A stretch of 64,000 nt of DNA. Origin: Panicum virgatum (taxonomy: Eukaryota > Streptophyta > Magnoliopsida > Poales > Poaceae). The translations under genes were made by a program, and so were the position numbers. Each line of letters opens with the position of its first letter. Position 1 is the first letter of the stretch. Location of the stretch: the NCBI RefSeq assembly GCF_016808335.1, contig NC_053143.1:49466248-49530247 (forward strand). The letters run 5' to 3'. This document shows positions 9,941-22,220 of the stretch, piece after piece. The notes under the pieces are model-generated. The model searched no databases. It was not told the DNA's origin and saw only the letters and a list, made by a program, of their open reading frames with translations.

Positions 9941-12250
9941 ATCTCTTCCCGCCTCGTATTTGTATCTAATTAAACTTGCTGGTCACTGCTATTGTGCCAA
10001 ATTTAATTTTCCAAGAGCTTGCTTGTCTGAGTTACTATCCATAGTGTATCACATCAATGTGTAACCTCGGTTAATATTAGTAGGATGAAGTTTGTTGCTG
10101 CCCTATCTGCTTGTTGTTCTTGCTGTGCCTGCCTTAATCTCTATGGTTCGAGATGAATTTATTTGGGTAGTTCATATAGATTTGCAGCAGGCATACTAGT
10201 AGGTTGCGATCTCAGATTTCATTCATTATGTAATTTGACTGTGATAGTCTTTTTGTAGAGTTCGAGGTACAAGGCCCTGGCCCATTATGTGTTGCAACTG
10301 GACCCTGTTACATTGTTTGCAGTCAAGGTTCCCCACATGTTAGCACATCAACCCAGCACTATCAGTCAATCACAAACAATAATTCAGCAGGAAACACTCA
10401 TCAGCCATACTGAAACCAGAAAAGCAGTAGACTTTTGCAAATTGCCACATTATCACAAACAATATTGCAGCAGGAAATACTCATAAGCCATATGAGACCA
10501 AAAAAGCAGTAGGAAACACTCATCCTGCTGAACGTGCCTGTCTCACTTTTAGACAGCACATTGCAGAACATATGATCCATGCCCATGCAATATTTCAGTC
10601 ATTTTCATTCTTCTGGATGGTTGATTGTGGCAGCGATTTTTAGTACTAGCTTAAGCTTCAACGCATGATTCGTTGACTGAGTTGGAAGTCATTCTGTAGC
10701 TCGATAGCTTTTTTATTGAGTTTGTGCCATCCGTCCCAGAATCATAGTTTCGTTGGAGAAGTTCTTAGCATGAGGTTTCGTTCTTAGCTTGTTATGGTCA
10801 CTGATTCTTGGGATTTGTGCTACAGTCTGGTTCTTAGCTTCAACGCATTTTTTTGTTTGCCTCCTTAAATAATAGTTTAACTTCTGTTGGTTCTTTCTCC
10901 ATTGTTGCAACTAATACATTTTCTATCTTACCAACTTCATTTGCATCTATGCTCTTTTCAGGTGAGACCTCACTTTGGACGAAGGAGTGCAATAGAATTG
11001 AAAGCTCTACATAATTCTAGGTGAGCTTAGCCATATGTTGCATTTGATAAATCCTGCTGTTGTAAAGATCAGGAACAATAAAAGGGTTTTGGTATAACAG
11101 TTGCTTGCTTATGTTAAGAACTAATTTTCCTTTGGTTTTGCTTGATAACTTGAAACAACATTTGCTAAGCATGGGCTTGGAAAAGTTTATAACCACTCAA
11201 GTGCTAAACACTATATTCATTACTTATTTGGTGTGCATTGAATCATTGACTGCTGCACTCACTAGCTAGTAGCTACTGTATGTTCCTCATGACCAATTGA
11301 GACATGGCTGAAATGCATACTGCAATATTTGTTTTTCAAAAGTGATGTTGCATTTTTGGTTAACTGGAGTCTGCAAGTATTAGTTCACTGGAGAAAGAGC
11401 AACAACATACTGTGAATGTCTTATGATTTTGTGGTCTCTTTTGGTAGGTGGCGAACAGGCTCCAAGCTCATGTGCAGCTGTACATATTTTCTAATTTTGA
11501 AATTGGAGATTGTAATTTGTAAGGTATGTTTCCTGTCCAAAACTGAATTTCTAGCACCAAAGATGCAATTGATTAATATATGTCCCTTCGCCAGATGTTT
11601 AATGTGCTAGTAAAATTCTACATCAGATCTCGTCTCTTCGCCAGATGTGTAATGTGCTGCATAATTTCCATTGCAGACGTATCACCAACGGTTTCTGTTC
11701 AACTCTTGCTACCTATTGCCTTCGAGGTACTATCAATTCATTGCAGAGTCTGATGTTTCTTGGATTTCTTCAACAAGATTTTTTTTTAAAATTTTTTCCT
11801 TGAGCCAGCAACTGCAAAGAGGAGCACCAAGTCTGATGTTTGTGCACGTCAACAACAACTTGAGTCTGAACTTGAGAGTCCGAAGCAAGGTGGTAATCAC
11901 AAGCAAGTAGCAAATCTTAGGTTACCAGGATGAGTTGCATTCTTTGAGATTTTAATACTGTAACATGTATCTGTCTGGATTCTTGTAATTGTGGAGTACT
12001 ATATGGCTATCTGAGATTAAATATAAATTATTTGATTTTAAATTTGCTTTGGGCTATTTGGACTGTCAACTGGGCCTTTTTGGGCCAAATGGGCATATAT
12101 TGTTTAATGGTATTGTTGTATATTCTATTGGCCCAATCCAAAATGAAGTGGGCCTAGCCTAAAATAAATTGGCCCAGCCTAATATTTTGCCGGGCTACTA
12201 AACTTATGACGAATCAAATCGTTGCAAAGGGACCGCCATGTCATATCCTA
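9941..12250 (+). other. Intron-like AT-rich interior of CACTA 2
   Basis: This stretch is T-rich with scattered splice-like sites (for example TTTCAGGTGAG near 10960). No reading frame exceeds 80 codons and no domain is recognised. It may be intron and untranslated sequence of the captured gene. I see no further gene. Confidence 0.4.
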
Positions 12251-12572
12251 ATCTTTGCCATGTCAGGCAAGAATAAAATTTTGTGACGTTTTCTGTCCTA
12301 GGTGGCACTTGCATAGTTAGCCATGGCATTGATTCCGTGTCATTTTTTGGGCTGGTAATGGCGAAAAGCAAGCATCACAAATTAGTGACACTATAAAGAT
12401 CATCACAAAATTTGTGACAAAAAAAATGTTTTTATCGCAGAAGATCTTTTATGATATGGTATAGGTGACGAATCAATTTTCGTCATACAAATATCACAGA
12501 TTATAAAAGATGACGAAAATACCACTTTCAGTGACATAAATGAAACATCGCAGAAGCTCATGTGTTGTAGTG

Positions 12573-13986
12573 TACAGAAGCTGCAGCACATTCGTGCAGG
12601 CACAACTGTGCAACTGCACGATAATACCAGCACTATTGAAAGCCTACCACCACCACCACCAGCAGCAGGATCAGTGTCATCTACGACAAGCAGACCATAT
12701 GCTTCTACTCTGGTGTCCAAGCTCCGGTTGCCAGAGTTTCACAAGCGCAGCCATCAGCGGCCTTCTGGCTCTCATAATGGTGGCACTGAGGCACCTCCAG
12801 GTATAGGTGGCCAAACGGGCGGCCCGGTCCGGCCCGGCACGGGCCCGTCTAAGCACGGCCCATTTAGACACGGCCCACTTAAGCACGAAAATATTAACGG
12901 GCCGTGCCGTGCCTGCCCATGGGCTGAAGTGCCGGCCCAGGCACGGCCCGAAATTGATTTAATCGGGCCGGACCGGTCCGTTTGGCCCGGCATCCCGAAA
13001 ATATTTAAATAGGGTTTGATAATGGATAACATAGTATTTAAACGGGTCTATCGTGCTACCCATCGGGCCGATCGGGCCACCCTTTTTCGGGCCGTGCCTG
13101 GACGCGTCCATGGCCTGACAGTGAGGCCCAGGCACGGCCCGGCTATCGTGCCCGTGCCGCCCGGAGCCCAATAATAATCGGGCCCGGATCAAGCTCGAGT
13201 CGGGCTAAATTGGGCTGGGTCTCGGGCCCCCGTGGGCATCGGGCCAAACGGCCATCTATACCTCCAGGGTTTGGGAAAATGATGGCCTTACACAATATCA
13301 GTGTCATCGATGTCAGTGTTGCAAGTGGGAGAGCAATCCTGGAAGAGCTCAAGAATCTTACACAATTGCGCAAGCTTGGAGTCTCAGGCGTCAAACAGGT
13401 AAACTGCAAGGAGTTTTGTTCTGCCATTTCGGGGCACCCCCATTTGAAAACCTTGTCAGTATGGCTCGACAAGAATCAAACTGGATGTTTGGATGCCATT
13501 TCCCCACCTCCTGAAGAACTACAGAGTTTTAAGCTGTATGGATCTGTAGACAAGTTGCCAGCATGGATGAAGCTGCTGTCGAATCTCAGTAAATTGAAAT
13601 TAAATGTGGACATGATAACGCAAGATGATGTGGACCTTCTCACACATTTACCAAGACTAAATTTTTTATATCTTTGTTCCAAGGAGTTTCATTATGGAGA
13701 ACTCCGGTTCAGGGGAAACTTTCGCCGACACCGGGTCCTCGAGATTGATTGCAACTCCAGGTTACAGTCTGTTACCTTCCAGCATCATCCAGTAATGCCA
13801 CACCTTGAGGTCCTGAAGATCCACTGCTCTAATGTATCATCCTTGAAGTTTTATGGGCTACAGCATCTCAGCAAGCTCAGGGAAGTCTCACTTAGCGGAT
13901 CCTATGATGAAAAAGTGAAGAATGACATGAAGAGCCAACTTGACAAGCATCCGAGGGAAATCAAGCCTGTTTTGAAGTGGAACTAA
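12573..13986 (+). pseudogene. 3' remnant of an NLR gene (LRR region), split by a hAT MITE
   Basis: The frame opens directly at the CACTA 2 border with QKLQHIRAGTT. It passes a proline run (PPPPPPAAGS) and continues after the MITE with GRAILEELKNLTQLRKLGVSG and several LRRs to a stop at 13984-13986. It corresponds to residues from about 880 to the end of the intact NLR in this window (ESILRELSYLTQLRKLIVSG at the matching place). The MITE plus one 8-bp TSD is 467 bp, and the two halves are in one frame once this is set aside. The N-terminal and NB-ARC parts are absent. As it stands it is a fragment, but the downstream LRR frame itself has no stop. Confidence 0.85.
12802..13260. mobile_element. 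hAT-type MITE inside the LRR frame
   Basis: The 459-bp element starts TATAGGTGGCC and ends GGCCATCTATA (inverted, one mismatch). It is flanked by perfect 8-bp duplications CCTCCAGG at 12794-12801 and 13261-13268. The interior is rich in GGCCCG/CGGGCC words and has no coding frame of its own. An 8-bp TSD is typical of hAT elements. Because the MITE plus TSD adds 467 bp, it shifts the frame and also brings in stops. Confidence 0.9.
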
Positions 13987-14149
13987 GTTTGTCCTGAGTG
14001 CTGAGCCCGTGATGGCCACCACCTATACTGTTCCATTCACACATTTGCAGGACTTGGTTCAGGAGCTCGAGATCCTATTTAACTTCACCAATCAAGAACC
14101 CTGTTCTAGTATCCATGAACTGAATCTACATTATGGCTGGGCGTTCAGG

Positions 14150-15643
14150 TGAAAGGCCCTTATTTGGTTTTGGTAATTGAGTGACAAATTAGATGGACTA
14201 ATAAGTGTTTATGTTGAGATACACAGGAGATTAGTCCACACAAAGACACTAGTATGAGCAACATGTGCCATGGAGGAGAAATGACTAAGGGTTGATGCTA
14301 TGCTCATATAGTGTGATCGAGGAGCTCATTGCATATGAGACATGACATGGAGTTATGTGACCAAAGTGGAGAAGACCAAGATAAGGCTTGGTTTGATGGA
14401 CCGGTTGCAATGGAGAAGGGCAAGTCGAGGCTTTGAAGCGAGGGACCGCAAGGCGGTGAAGCTTGGGCAAGATTTGGCGCCGATGGACCGAGGCAACGGT
14501 GAAGAGCAAGCAAGGTCAAGATCGATGGACCAAAGAGGTCATGTGATGATATGGAGTGGATCATATCATTTAAGAAAGATCAAGCCAAGTGTTGACTCAT
14601 GATGATGATCAAAAGGCTTGATGGAGTTTGGTGCTTGTGTGGCATCAACATCTGGGAAGATGAAATGGAATGCGCAAGGCAAATGTATGACTTGTAGGGC
14701 ATTTCATTTCACCGGTCAAAGGTTGTGTAGAGAAGTGCATGACCGGATTTAGGATAGATGGTTGTACTATCAAGAGGGGCAAAGGTGTTTGCATATCGGT
14801 CATCTAGTGCCACTTGAGCGATCTAACATTGCGATGTTGCTAGGATCGAGTGGCGTGGTGAGATCAAGTGAAAATCCTTTGAAAACGTTTGTGAAATGCT
14901 AACACACATGCACATGGTGTTGTTCACGTGGTGGTGTTGGCACATTTGCAAAGGAGAAAGAGTAGGAGTTGATGTTGATCAACTTTGGGAAGCAACTAAG
15001 GTTGAGAGCTGACTGAGTAACGGCGGACAGTCCGCACCCAAGGGGCGCACAGTCCGCGACCGTTCCAGAGGGCTTGTCTCAACGGGGATTAGCTTGGTGG
15101 CAACCAAGTGAACCTCGGGATAAAAATCACCGTGTCAATCTTGTCTACTCTTCTCGGTGGTTTGCATTCTCCAAATCACAAGTCTTGTGTTTACATTCAT
15201 CTATATCTTGTGCTTGTGTAGTTGCTCCTAGTGTAACTAGTTAGCTTGTATAGCTTAATTTGTTGCTCTTGCTTAGATTGTGTAGCTAAGCAAGTTGAGC
15301 TCTTGGATTTGGATTGTGTATTCTTGTCCTTGAGCATCTAGTGAGCTTAGGTTTGGCTTTGTGCTTTTGCTCATTAGAATTGTGTAGGAGCTCCCCCGGT
15401 TTGTGAAGTACTAGTGCTTAGGCTTGTATGACTTGGCATTAGAATTGTTAGGAGAGCTCTTACTAGCTTGGCACTCCATTTGCTTTGTGTAGGACCTTTT
15501 TTGGAAGTGCCTTAGAGTCATAGTTAGAGGGGTGAAGTCTTGGCTAAGCGAATAGTTTCAATTCCGCATAAGTTTCGGTTAGCCGGCGCAATTAGTTTTA
15601 GAAAGGACTATTCACCCCCCTAGTCCGCCATCTCGACCCTACA
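14150..15643 (+). mobile_element. Solo LTR within the hAT-like element
   Basis: The 1494-bp segment runs from TGAAAGGCCC to CGACCCTACA with perfect 5-bp TSDs TCAGG (14145-14149 and 15644-15648). It entered the hAT-like element 18 bp from its left tip. TTCACCCCCCTAG near the end suggests plus orientation. It contains the palindromic word GCGGACAGTCCGC near 15025. No internal region remains. Confidence 0.85.
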
Positions 15644-15829
15644 TCAGGCTACCCGAAAATTTCGGGTCGGGCTTTTCAGGTTTTCTAAATTTTGGGTTTT
15701 GAAAACTGCAGCCCAAAATTTACTCAAAATAAACAAAACCCGACATTTCGGGTACCCGACATTTCGGGTACCCGACATTTCGGGTTCGGGTTCGGATTTA
15801 CCTGAATAACCCGAACCACCGATACGCCA

Positions 15830-16420
15830 CTACTCGAGGCTGTTCCACCCCGCATACGTTGCGGGCGACCTGCCGCCAGCGGCCGCGGCTTCGCTCCCAG
15901 CGCGCGGCGGAGTAGGCGTGCCCGGACTGGCCGCCGCCGCCACCGAAGGCTCGAAACCTCACCCGCCGCCGCCGCTAGCGGGCTGCGAGAGCCGGGAGCG
16001 GAAGTTGGGGCGTGGAGGAGGCGGATCCGGCGGGCGCAAGCTCCTGGCCTCCTACTCCGGCGGAGAGATGGAGAGGATTGGAGAGAGACGGAGAGATGGC
16101 GGTGGCGGGTGAGGCTCCGGCCTCCTGCTCCGGCGGAGAGATGGCGGCGCTGCTGGGGGCGGTGCCACGGTGGCTGGCCGTTGTGGGGGTGTGGGGCGGC
16201 GGGCGGCGTCCCCAACACGGCCTCTGCGCCTCTGGGAGGCGTGGGCATGGCCGCGGGGGTGAGGAGGCGACGCGCCGACGGGGAGACCGGCATGGGCGGG
16301 GGCGGGGGCGGGGGCGGGGGAGGTGGCGGGCGGGGTCGGTCCGTCGGGTCTGTGGACTCGGGGGTGGGGGGCGATGGGGCGTGGCAGCGTGGGGGCTAGG
16401 GTCAGTGGGAAGGAAAGGAT
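15830..16420. other. GC-rich cargo of the hAT-like element
   Basis: The block has long chance frames on both strands, a G-rich run near 16300-16330 and Ala/Arg/Gly/Pro-rich translations. No domain is recognised. It may be a captured gene 5' end or simply GC-rich filler. Confidence 0.35.
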
Positions 16421-16650
16421 TGCGTTTGGTGGGCTGGGCCGACTCAAAATTAGTTGGGTTGGGCTATTTTCGAGTAGTTCGGGTAGTTCGGGTACCGTGG
16501 CCTGATACCCGAATTACCCGTAATAATTTCGGGTACCGTGAGTTGGAACCCGAATTAGGGTTCGGGTTTTTCGGGCTCGGGTATTTCGGGTTCGGTTTTT
16601 TCGGGTTCGGTCTTCGGGTTTCGGGTATTTTGCCCACCCATAATCTACAT

Positions 16651-17000
16651 CACGTTATTCATCAACCAGGAGCAAACAGCTCCTACTCTGGTGATAGTTC
16701 AAGTCTATGTCATCTACATCAACTCTTCAATGATTATAGAGACATCTATGGATTCCACACTATGTTATGATTACTGATCATGATTTGGTTAAGTTAAAGA
16801 TTCTGTTATATGAAGTTAAAGACATATTTATGTTATTTTTCAAGTTGTAACAATGAGGGTACTTAATATCTGCTGATGACATAGGCAGAGGAAAAACTTG
16901 CACTTCTGTGGTGAAAAATTTGCGCCATACAGCAGTGGCAAACTTCTCATCTTGGATCGAGCTGAAGGCCAGAGAACATAGTGATTTTTCGTTGGTTGAA
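16651..17000. other. Flank of the NLR remnant, no gene seen
   Basis: This follows the right TSD of the hAT-like element and is presumably the old 3' flank of the NLR remnant. It is AT-rich, with no domain, RNA gene or repeat recognised. Confidence 0.4.
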
Positions 17001-19348
17001 TTTTGCCATTTAGCCCTAACCCACCTAGACCAAAACCCACACCCCGTCCATCTCAATCAAAGCCCACTGGCAATTTTGGCCTGCTACCCCTAAACAGCTC
17101 ACGCCTATGCCGCATAGCGCCCGGCCCCTCCCCCACGTGGCCGCACGCTGCCGAGCCGTCGCTTCACCCCGGCCTCGCCGTCCGCGCTGCCGCGTCGCGA
17201 CGCAGACGCCATTAAGGCGCCCCGCGCCGCTCGTCGGACAGCACCAACCCGCCACCGCCGCGCTTGATCCTCCCCACCGCCTTCCCGCGGCTATAAAGAG
17301 GCCCCTACCCCGCTTCCGAGCCCCGCAACCGCCACCACCACGAGCCGCGCCTCCTCCCAAGCTCCAGCACCGCCGCCACCAGCTTGCTTCCCCCGCCGCG
17401 CCTGCCTCCCGTGAACCGGCTTCCCTGCTCCACGCCAATCCGAGGTGAGCGGGGGGAAATCGAGCCCCCGAGTCCCCTGGTGCCCCTCCCCCACTCCTTA
17501 GCCGCCGGCAAGCTCTGCAGTGCCGGCCCAGCGCCACCCGCCGCCCGTTGCCACCTGCCGCCGTGGCTAGGCCACCTCAGGCCGCCTCTGGCCGAGCTGC
17601 GGTCGGGGATTGGACCCCCGCACCCCCTGCCTCTTTTCCCCCGCATCCCGACCGCCCCCGAGGCCCAGGCCGCCGGAATCGGCCGCCGCCGACGCCGTTC
17701 CCCCATTCCCCTGTTTCCCGTGGAGGAAGGAGGAAGAGAATGGCAACTTTGCCAAAAACCCCTCCTCCTTTCCTCTATTCTATAAAGAGCCCCTCCACCT
17801 CTAGCCCTTTTACAAGTTAAACCTTCCCTTTAATCATATTTCCAAATAAACCCTGTACTATATAAACACATTTATAAATAAAACCTTATTCTTTTCCAAA
17901 ATGACCCAAACAACTCTCGAACACCCATTAACTTATCATTTCATGCGCCAAATAGTTTCAAATCAACCCAAAACTTTATTACGCCTCTCATAACATAGTT
18001 TTGTCCATGCCATTAGGAAACCGCCCGAAAATATTACTCCGAACTCCGTATCTTAATTATTTCCGATTCGAGCTCAATGATAAAACTTTTATTTCTTTTT
18101 CTTAATTGTGTGTTTGTTTGTATGCATCGTAGACCACGGTGTGAACGAAGGAGAGGCCGTTGATGAGCAGTATTGCGAGCCAGCGATCGAGGACCAGTTC
18201 ACGACCCCGAGCCCGAAGGACAGTGCTTCGACCAGGACCTCCCCGAAGGCTTTGAAGACGGCAAGTTCAATCTCATCCTTTGATGCATGTTTTGTCCTAG
18301 TTTTTATAAACACAACACATTGGCATGTTGTACAAAATTGCATATGTTTTGCTTGCTGAAAACACGGTTGGATAGCCACCCCTTGATTTGTTATGATCAT
18401 TCCTTGACCACCTAGATTAATGTCTGAATGTGTTTTGTTTGGACGTTAATCGCTGCTAGAACGCTTAGGATCTTATACACAATTCAACTTGTTTTTATAA
18501 AGAAAATGTGTGTGTGTGTGGGAAGGGATAAAAATGGAATTTTCGAAAGATGAGTTTAGACGGGATGGATGGCATTTCTGTGTGATTTGCCGATTGGTGT
18601 GCTCGTGCCTGTGTGGCATAGCAAGGAAGGGAGATATCCATCTTGTCACAATTAAGGACCGAGTTGATGTGTCATCTCACCTAACTCCACTATCGTGCAA
18701 ACCACTCGACCGTTGTATGGGCAACGGCTTAGCATAAATCCCACTAGTTAGTCTGATAGCCATCAGGAGAGCTGAGAGCAACGGGTGGCTAAGGAGAAGG
18801 GATAAGCTCTGTGTGATTTATGCCCCGGTTAAACCTAGGTGAAAGGTCGATGACCCCTTGGTGCATCCCATGATGGCTAGTCAGGTCTAGCTAAGGTGGG
18901 TAATGGCTTTGTTGGGATCTGCACCGACACTAAGGTGATCGAGTTGCGGTACCCCGCTTGTGGGTAAAGTTGCACACCTCTGCAGAGTTAAGAATCTATT
19001 CGAATAGCCGTGCCCACGGTACTGGGCGAGTTACGGTGTGGTCACATAACTAGTGTTTACTATGGGATGGGTTGGCGTGAGTTGTTTTGGAAATGTGTCC
19101 GGCAGTTGTGCCGTGTGCTACGGCGGATGAGGAGTCCGGTAGCAGTTTAAAACTTGGATCCTGTGTGGATCAACCCCTCGTGTTACTTGGTACAAGAAAA
19201 CTGGTTTTGGAAAATGCTTTCTTTCAAATGAACCCCTGCATAAAATAATGCTTTGCGCAAAACAAACCCTAGCCTTATCCTTGATTTACCCTGTGCATTA
19301 TATTCTGTTTATACCCCCTCTGTGGGTGTGGTTGGACTTGCTGAGTAC
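17001..19348 (+). mobile_element. Partial LTR-like unit, copy 1
   Basis: It contains a GC-rich promoter-like part with CTATAAAGAGG near 17290, an AT-rich middle, and a long conserved part from about 18040. The same order recurs in the next unit: GTGTGTTTGTTTGTATGCA, then AAGGACCGAGTTGATGTGTC, then GGATGAGGAGTCCGGTAGCA. This copy stops after TTGCTGAGTAC at 19348, where the sister copy continues. The start is approximate. It looks like a long LTR of a gypsy-type element. No coding domain is seen, and reading frames here are GC-rich chance frames. Confidence 0.6.
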
Positions 19349-21801
19349 GTCAGCCTGCCACTGGCCACCTCTCCCACTTGCGCTACGCGCCACTGCTCAC
19401 CTCTGCGTGCCTCATTAATGGCCGCGAGCTACCCCGCCGGACGCCCGACGCGCCCCGCCCTCCCCATCGCCTTACCCCGCCTATAAATAGGCCTCCCCAT
19501 CGCGCTCCCCACCACCGCAAACCCCAACCACCGACGCTAGCCCCTCCCCTCGCCTTGCAGCGCCGCCGCCAGGGCCACCTCCGCCCGCCGCTGCCGGCCT
19601 TCGTGGCTAGGCCACCTCGCTTCATCCCAGCCCGAGATAGGTAGGGGGATCGAACCCCCTCATCCCCCTCTCCGTTTTCCCCCCACACCCCGGTCGCCGC
19701 CGGCGCCCCTGTTCCCCCTCCCCTGTTTCTGTGTCGTGAGGTAGAAGAAGGAGGGCACATTTGCCCAAAAAACCTAACCTCCTTTCTATTCTTTAAAGAG
19801 CCCTTCCCCTTTATGTTATTTTTTTCCAAATGAACCCCCCATGTTCTCCATAATTAAGAACTAGTCCCTCTGCCATATAGAAATAATTATGAATAGATCT
19901 TTACCCTTTCTGAGAGTAACCCTGATATTTCCAAATATTATAATCAAGTCCTTTCACTAATTACAAACAAGTCCCTAGATCCTTATTCAGCCCCTAATCA
20001 CCTCGTTAGTCCATCATTTCATGCGCCAAAAATCCTCTAATCACTCTGAAACTTTACCACATCATTTCTAAAATAGTTTCGGCTTGGCCATTAGGAAATC
20101 ACCCAAAAATATTATTCCTATCTCCATATTTTAATTTTCTCTGATTCGAGCTCAACGATAAAACATTTATTTCTTTTTATTTATTGTGTGTTTGTTTGTA
20201 TGCACCGTAGACACCGGTGTGAACGAGGGAGAACCTGTCGAGGAGTTCACCGAGTAGTACCGCGAGCTAAAGCCTGAAGAACCATACCGCGAGCAGGAAC
20301 TCCCGGAAGGATTCGAAGACGGCAAGTTCAATCTCATCCTTTGATTGCATGTTTTAACCCAGTTTTATAAACACAACTTATCGGCAGTTTTACAAACTTG
20401 CATATATTTTGATTGCTGAAAACATGGTTGGATAGCCACCCCTTGATTTGTTATAACCATTCCTTGACCACCAAGATTAATGTCTAAATATGATTTATTC
20501 TATTTGGATGTTAATCGCTGCTAGAGCGCCGCTTAGGACCCGATACTCGTTTTATTACACTCAAAAATGGTTACCACTTGCTTTATAAAAGGTAAAATGC
20601 GTGGGTGTTGAGACAAGGGAAGTTGGGTTATAGAAGAATAAAATGTTAAGATGGGATGGATGAATGGCATTCCCTAGGTGGATTGTCATACGTTGGAGGC
20701 TCGTACCGTTGTGGTAGAGCAAGAAGGTTGGGAGATATCCATCCTGTCACAACTAAGGACCGAGTTGATGTGTCATCTTGCCTAACTCAATTATCGTGCA
20801 AACCACTCGACCGTTGTGTGTGGCAACGGCTTAGCATAAACTCCACTAGTTAGTCTGATAGCCATCAAAAGAGCTGAGAGCAACGGGTGATCAAGAAGAA
20901 GGGATAAGGTCGTGGTGACTTATGCCCCGGTTAAACCTCAGTAATAGGCCAATGGCCCCTTGATGGAGCCCGTGTTGGCTAGTCAGGTCTAGCTACGGTG
21001 GGTAATGGCTCTGTTGGGGGCTGCACCGACACTAAGGTGATCGTGCTATGGTACCCCACTTGTGGGTAAAATTGCACACCTCTGCAGAGTTAAAACCTAT
21101 TCGAGTAGCCGAGCGCACAATATTGAGCGAGTTACGGTTTGGTCACACAACTAGACTTTGGGAGGGATGTTTTCATGGTGTGCGTTGTTTTGGGAAGGCG
21201 TCCGGCAGTTGTGCCGTGAGCTACTGCGGATGAGGAGTCCGGTAGCATTAAAACTTGGATCCTTATGTAGGATCAACCCCACTTATTATCCGGTTAGTAA
21301 ATAATTGCTTTGAGAAAACCCTTTTCAAAAATAAACCCTTGCATTTGTAAAATATAGCTTTACTGCAAATGAACCTCAGCCTCCTCCTTGAACTATCCTG
21401 TGTGTATCTGTGTTATCCCCCTCTGTGGATGGGGTTGGACTTGTTGAGTACTTTTGTACTCACCCGATATATATTTGTGGTTTTTCTTCAGAAGAAGATC
21501 CGGACTTCGTGGTTGAAGACATTGAGTAGAGGTTGCGTCCGCGCCCAACCTTGCCTGTGGAATTGATCCCCTGCAAGATGCTTCTGCTAGCGCATTACCA
21601 TGAGCCTAAGCTGGAAACAGTCTGGGTCGTGCTTTAGTGTATCACCGTAGCTGTTTTATTACTTATTATCATTTGTATCGAGTGTCCGCCTCCTCGGAGG
21701 TTTGTATGGTAATTGTACCATCTGTTTAATAAATGTGTTATCAGCCTCCTGGGACTGATATTTGTATCACATTTAGTCTCTGCTTATGTGGGGATACTTC
21801 A
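19349..21801 (+). mobile_element. Partial LTR-like unit, copy 2
   Basis: A diverged second copy of the preceding unit is joined to it in direct orientation. It begins inside the promoter-like part (CTATAAATAGG near 19481). It runs through the shared part and extends about 340 bp further, past ACTTTTGTACTCACCC to a likely LTR 3' end at GGGATACTTCA (21801). Copy 1 lacks the 3' end and copy 2 lacks the 5' end, as expected from unequal recombination between LTRs. Confidence 0.6.
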
Positions 21802-22220
21802 AGTACCGGGTAAGGGCTACGCCCGGTACTAACCTGCCCTATCTGGCGGAAAATTTTCACGTAGTTGTTTAGTACCGGACTAAGATTCTGCCCGGTACTA
21901 AACAACTAATTAAATAGCTTTTTAGTTTTTTGTGAGTGTTTTACATGTTGTTTATTCATAATAAATTAATTATAAATACAAATGTATGTTGTTTTCACCA
22001 TGCAAAATTATATTTCTGTATTTTAGGTCACTATGTTAGATATATTTAATGTGTATGCACTTAATTTATCATATGGAGTCCAAATTTTTTTATATCTGTT
22101 TCAATTGTGTTTTCTGTGCAAACTATTATATAAATGCATAAAAATCTTAAATATTAGTTATTTCATACATTTTAATTAAATAGTTAATTAGATAGATTTT
22201 CTATTATCTTTGTGGGTGTT

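Larger units (their letters stand above)
8378..12572. mobile_element. CACTA element 2, non-autonomous with gene-like cargo
   Basis: It starts CACTACAACAAATATAGCC and ends TGTTGTAGTG, giving matching 10-bp terminal inverted repeats. GTGACG(A/T) and ATCACAAA words are scattered near both ends. Flanking triplets differ (ATC at 8375-8377, TAC at 12573-12575), so the two ends may derive from different insertions. No transposase is seen. The flank on the left is transposase sequence of CACTA 1 and on the right is an NLR. Confidence 0.75.
14132..16642. mobile_element. hAT-like element, split by a solo LTR
   Basis: It starts TATGGCTGGGCG and ends CGCCCA-like TTGCCCACCCATA, and is flanked by perfect 8-bp TSDs ATCTACAT at 14124-14131 and 16643-16650. 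The ends hold repeated CCCGAAA/TTTCGGG words. Without the LTR the element is about 1.0 kb. It sits about 140 bp downstream of the stop of the NLR remnant. No transposase is present. Confidence 0.85.

Noticed and set aside
2687..12572. One large composite transposon with TAC on both flanks
   Set aside because: TAC precedes CACTA 1 and follows CACTA 2, but the two termini and subterminal repeats belong to different families and the flanks (gag and NLR) are unrelated. A 3-bp match can be chance.
15724..16770. Overlapping frames of 190-250 codons on both strands
   Set aside because: They lie in GC-rich filler of a hAT-like element. Ala/Arg/Gly/Pro-rich composition without motifs is expected by chance.
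17025..17820. Several Pro/Arg-rich frames of 90-170 codons
   Set aside because: They sit in the GC-rich promoter-like part of an LTR unit on both strands and have no homologous frame in the sister unit.
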